Assembly: GCA_019247255.1 (NCBI GenBank)
Contig: JAFAPJ010000480.1
Span: 1 to 7,451 of the forward strand
Source: Methylobacteriaceae bacterium
Lineage (GTDB): Bacteria; Pseudomonadota; Alphaproteobacteria; Rhizobiales; Beijerinckiaceae
Direction: 5' to 3'
Length of the DNA: 7,451 bases
Position 1 is the first letter of the stretch; the number at the start of each line of letters is the position of its first letter. The translations under genes and the position numbers were made by a program. The notes beneath the pieces are model-generated. The model saw nothing but the letters and a program-made list of their open reading frames with translations, made no database searches and was not told the DNA's origin. Of the stretch, positions 6,701 to 7,451 are shown one piece after another.

Positions 6701-7381
6701 GCCGAACGCCACGACGCGACCATCGCGGCGTCGGACGAGGATTCGGCGGCGACCGAGCTCGCGCCCACGCCCGACGACGAAGCGGCGGCCGTGACGGCCT
6801 CGCTCGTCGATCCGACCGTGCCGGTGTCGGACGATGATGCGGAGCGGCTCGAGCTCGGCCATGCCACGCCCGAGGCCGCGAGCGAGCCGGCCGAGCCCGT
6901 CCTGATCGAGGTCTGGCATCTCAATCGCCACCATCGCGAGGGGCGTCCGCACCCGCGCGCGCGGCAAGGCCGCGGCCAGGGAGGTCCCGAGAACCGGCGG
7001 CCCGGTGCCGAGCCCCGTCGCGGAGCCCCGGGCGCGCCGGGCGGGAATCGCGGCCCCGGCGAGCGCGGGCCGGGCCCCCGGCCCTGGGAGCGGCCGCGAC
7101 CTGACCGCGCCGCATCGGGCGGGCCTGGAGGCGGACAGGCCGGGGAGGCGCGCGGCCCTCGGCCCCCGGGCCGCGGTGGCCCGGGTTCCGGTGGCGGGGA
7201 CCGGCCTCGCGCCGACGGGGCCGGGCCGCGGCCCGATCGTCCGCCGCGCGACGACCGTCGCCAGGACCGGCGCGATCGCCCGCCGGAGCGCCGCGAGCGC
7301 CAGCCCGACCCGAACTCGCCCTTCGCGGCCCTGGCGGCCCTGAAAGCGCAGCTCGAAGCGAAGGATCGCGGCGATCGCTGA
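3707..7381 (+). CDS. SUV3-like superfamily 2 helicase with long disordered tail
   Basis: A 1224-residue ATP-dependent helicase related to mitochondrial SUV3, an RNA helicase of RNA turnover. The alphaproteobacterial form is usually annotated only as helicase. Motifs in order: I GPTNTGKT (20-27), II DEIQ (102-105), III GSLTMRP (133-139), IV region GALSPRTRNAQVEMYQ (203-218), V ATDAIGMGLNLDL (227-239) and VI QIAGRAGRH (265-273). All catalytic residues are present. Residues about 290-770 form the SUV3-type helical C-terminal region and a family-specific extension. From about 820 the chain is low-complexity: strongly acidic and Pro/Ala-rich to about 1065, then EVWHLNRHHREGR (1068-1080), then an Arg/Gly/Pro-rich basic stretch (1080-1200), and finally SPFAALAALKAQLEAKDR (1204-1221), a predicted helix. 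A TGA at 3704-3706 in the same frame abuts the ATG, so no upstream start is possible. No Shine-Dalgarno is obvious. The S4-protein gene begins 21 bases downstream, which suggests joint expression and an RNA-related role. Confidence 0.95.
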   Translation: MALRSLPPSIRSRGVTAVLGPTNTGKTHLAIERLCAHSSGMIGLPLRLLAREVYGRVVEKVGAEAVALVTGEEKIKPDRARYWIATVEAMPRALDVAFVAVDEIQLAADLDRGHVFTDRLLNQRGREETLLIGSLTMRPLVEALVPGVTVVTRPRLSTLSYAGDRKISRLPGRSAIVAFSAEEVYSIAELIRRYRGGAAVVLGALSPRTRNAQVEMYQAGDVDYLVATDAIGMGLNLDLVHVAFASRQKYDGFQFRDLHPAELGQIAGRAGRHMRDGTFGSTGRCDPFDPQLVDALENHRFDPVRVAQWRNPDLEFRSLEALQASLAETPGEPGLTRALTADDEAALALLARESEVRALASGRDGVARLWEACALPDYRKISPAGHAELVGQIYGFLMRGRIPPDWFARHLAMVDRTDGDIDALSARIAHVRTWTFVANRPDWLPDPEHWQGVTRRIEDSLSDALHERLAARFVDRRTSVLMRRLRENAIMEAEITAGGDVAVEGQHVGHLTGFRFVPDPGATGEEARALRNAAAKALASEIEARADRFAAAPDATLVLSHDGTIRWMGDPVAKLEPGDKVLEPGLRIVADEQLTGPARDKVEGRLKAWLKAYIVRLLGALVDLETAPEITGLARGIAFQVAEALGILERSRVAQDLRALDQAGRAALRAKGVRFGAYHIYLPALVKPAPRILAAQLFALKNGGLDQKGIDDLAHLAGSGRTSFAVDPAIARGLYRAAGFRVCGNRAVRIDILERLADLIRPAIAYRPGVTPGDPPPGAADGEGFVQTPAMTSLVGTAGEDFGSILRSLGYVSDKRPGEPITVPLLPARPVAPAPVVAPAQAETSQAAGEEPSAATDPEPAETTPAVALIGPTGQPEAADAADDPDPTIQDEPGAAVPTTTVDGALEETADRILAEAEISAAADGDEEQATETLAEAVEDGPEPDADEPDPGIQDEPVAAPQEDEPETTRLADPRPDEVAEATPQAAPELAPATEPIEAERHDATIAASDEDSAATELAPTPDDEAAAVTASLVDPTVPVSDDDAERLELGHATPEAASEPAEPVLIEVWHLNRHHREGRPHPRARQGRGQGGPENRRPGAEPRRGAPGAPGGNRGPGERGPGPRPWERPRPDRAASGGPGGGQAGEARGPRPPGRGGPGSGGGDRPRADGAGPRPDRPPRDDRRQDRRDRPPERRERQPDPNSPFAALAALKAQLEAKDRGDR
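6445..6518 (+). repeat. Short direct repeat in the acidic tail of the helicase
   Basis: CCTTGCCGAGGCGG occurs at 6445-6458 and again at 6505-6518, exactly 60 bases apart, in frame. It encodes LAEA at residues 914-917 and 934-937. A related protein repeat, DPxxIQDEP, appears at about 885-893 and 949-957. Together these suggest the acidic region grew partly by internal duplication. It is not a mobile or regulatory repeat. Confidence 0.5.
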
Positions 7382-7402
7382 CCCGATCGGCGGTGCGGCC
7401 GC

Positions 7403-7451
7403 ATGAGGGACGGCCGCCAGCGGCTCGCTAAATGGCTCTGGTTCGCGCGCT
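7403..7451 (+). CDS. S4-domain RNA-binding protein (Hsp15-like), 5' end only
   Basis: Only 16 complete codons lie in the window: MRDGRQRLAKWLWFAR, open at the right edge. RLxKWLWFAR is the first helix of the S4 RNA-binding domain as found in Hsp15/HslR-type proteins, which in E. coli bind the 50S subunit carrying a stalled nascent chain. The ATG at 7403 is 21 bases after the helicase stop. Only a weak GGCGG (7389-7393) serves as a possible ribosome-binding site, so translation may depend partly on the upstream gene. Helicase followed by an S4 protein is an arrangement I recall from alphaproteobacteria, which supports the call despite the short visible part. Confidence 0.8.
   Translation, partial: MRDGRQRLAKWLWFAR

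Noticed and set aside
5159..6967. A 602-codon open frame on the minus strand inside the helicase.
   Set aside because: Arg/Gly/Asp-rich translation without motifs, fully covered by a well-supported plus-strand helicase. It is a shadow frame.
6164..7381. A frameshift or gene fusion giving the low-complexity helicase tail.
   Set aside because: The frame keeps strong GC third-position bias to the end and finishes with the recognisable SPFAALAALKAQL segment, so the tail is genuinely in frame.

Overview
The window looks like an ordinary chromosomal stretch from a very GC-rich alphaproteobacterium, most likely a member of the Hyphomicrobiales (Methylobacterium/Bosea/Salinarimonas-like). The reasons are the strong G/C preference at third codon positions in every real gene, an inorganic pyrophosphatase of the bacterial family I type, the alphaproteobacterial type of SUV3-like helicase with a long disordered tail, and a helicase gene followed directly by an S4-domain RNA-binding protein. 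All the genes I can support lie on the plus strand. I saw no mobile element, CRISPR array, tRNA or rRNA.

Layout. Positions 1-148 are a GC-rich stretch with no convincing gene and possible RNA secondary structure. Next comes a GNAT-family N-acetyltransferase (170-676, start set by a Shine-Dalgarno sequence), then inorganic pyrophosphatase ppa (762-1331). A strong intrinsic terminator (1398-1432) follows. It ends only 22 bases before a GTP cyclohydrolase II-like protein of the URC1 type (1455-2711). Then come a secreted DUF3108 protein with a TTG start and a clear signal peptide (2786-3604), a 1224-residue SUV3-like RNA/DNA helicase (3707-7381), and the first 16 codons of an S4-domain (Hsp15-like) RNA-binding protein that runs off the window (7403-7451).

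How the genes relate. The window joins housekeeping functions with no single pathway: pyrophosphate removal, a pterin/pyrimidine-type ring-opening enzyme, an envelope protein, and an RNA-handling pair (helicase plus S4 protein) that is probably co-expressed. The points most worth a second look are the terminator placed in what may be the leader of the URC1-type gene, the URC1-type enzyme standing without its usual partners, the charge-segregated helicase tail that ends in a short ordered-looking motif, and a three-arm alternative hairpin in front of the helicase. I did not find a convincing new multi-gene system here.
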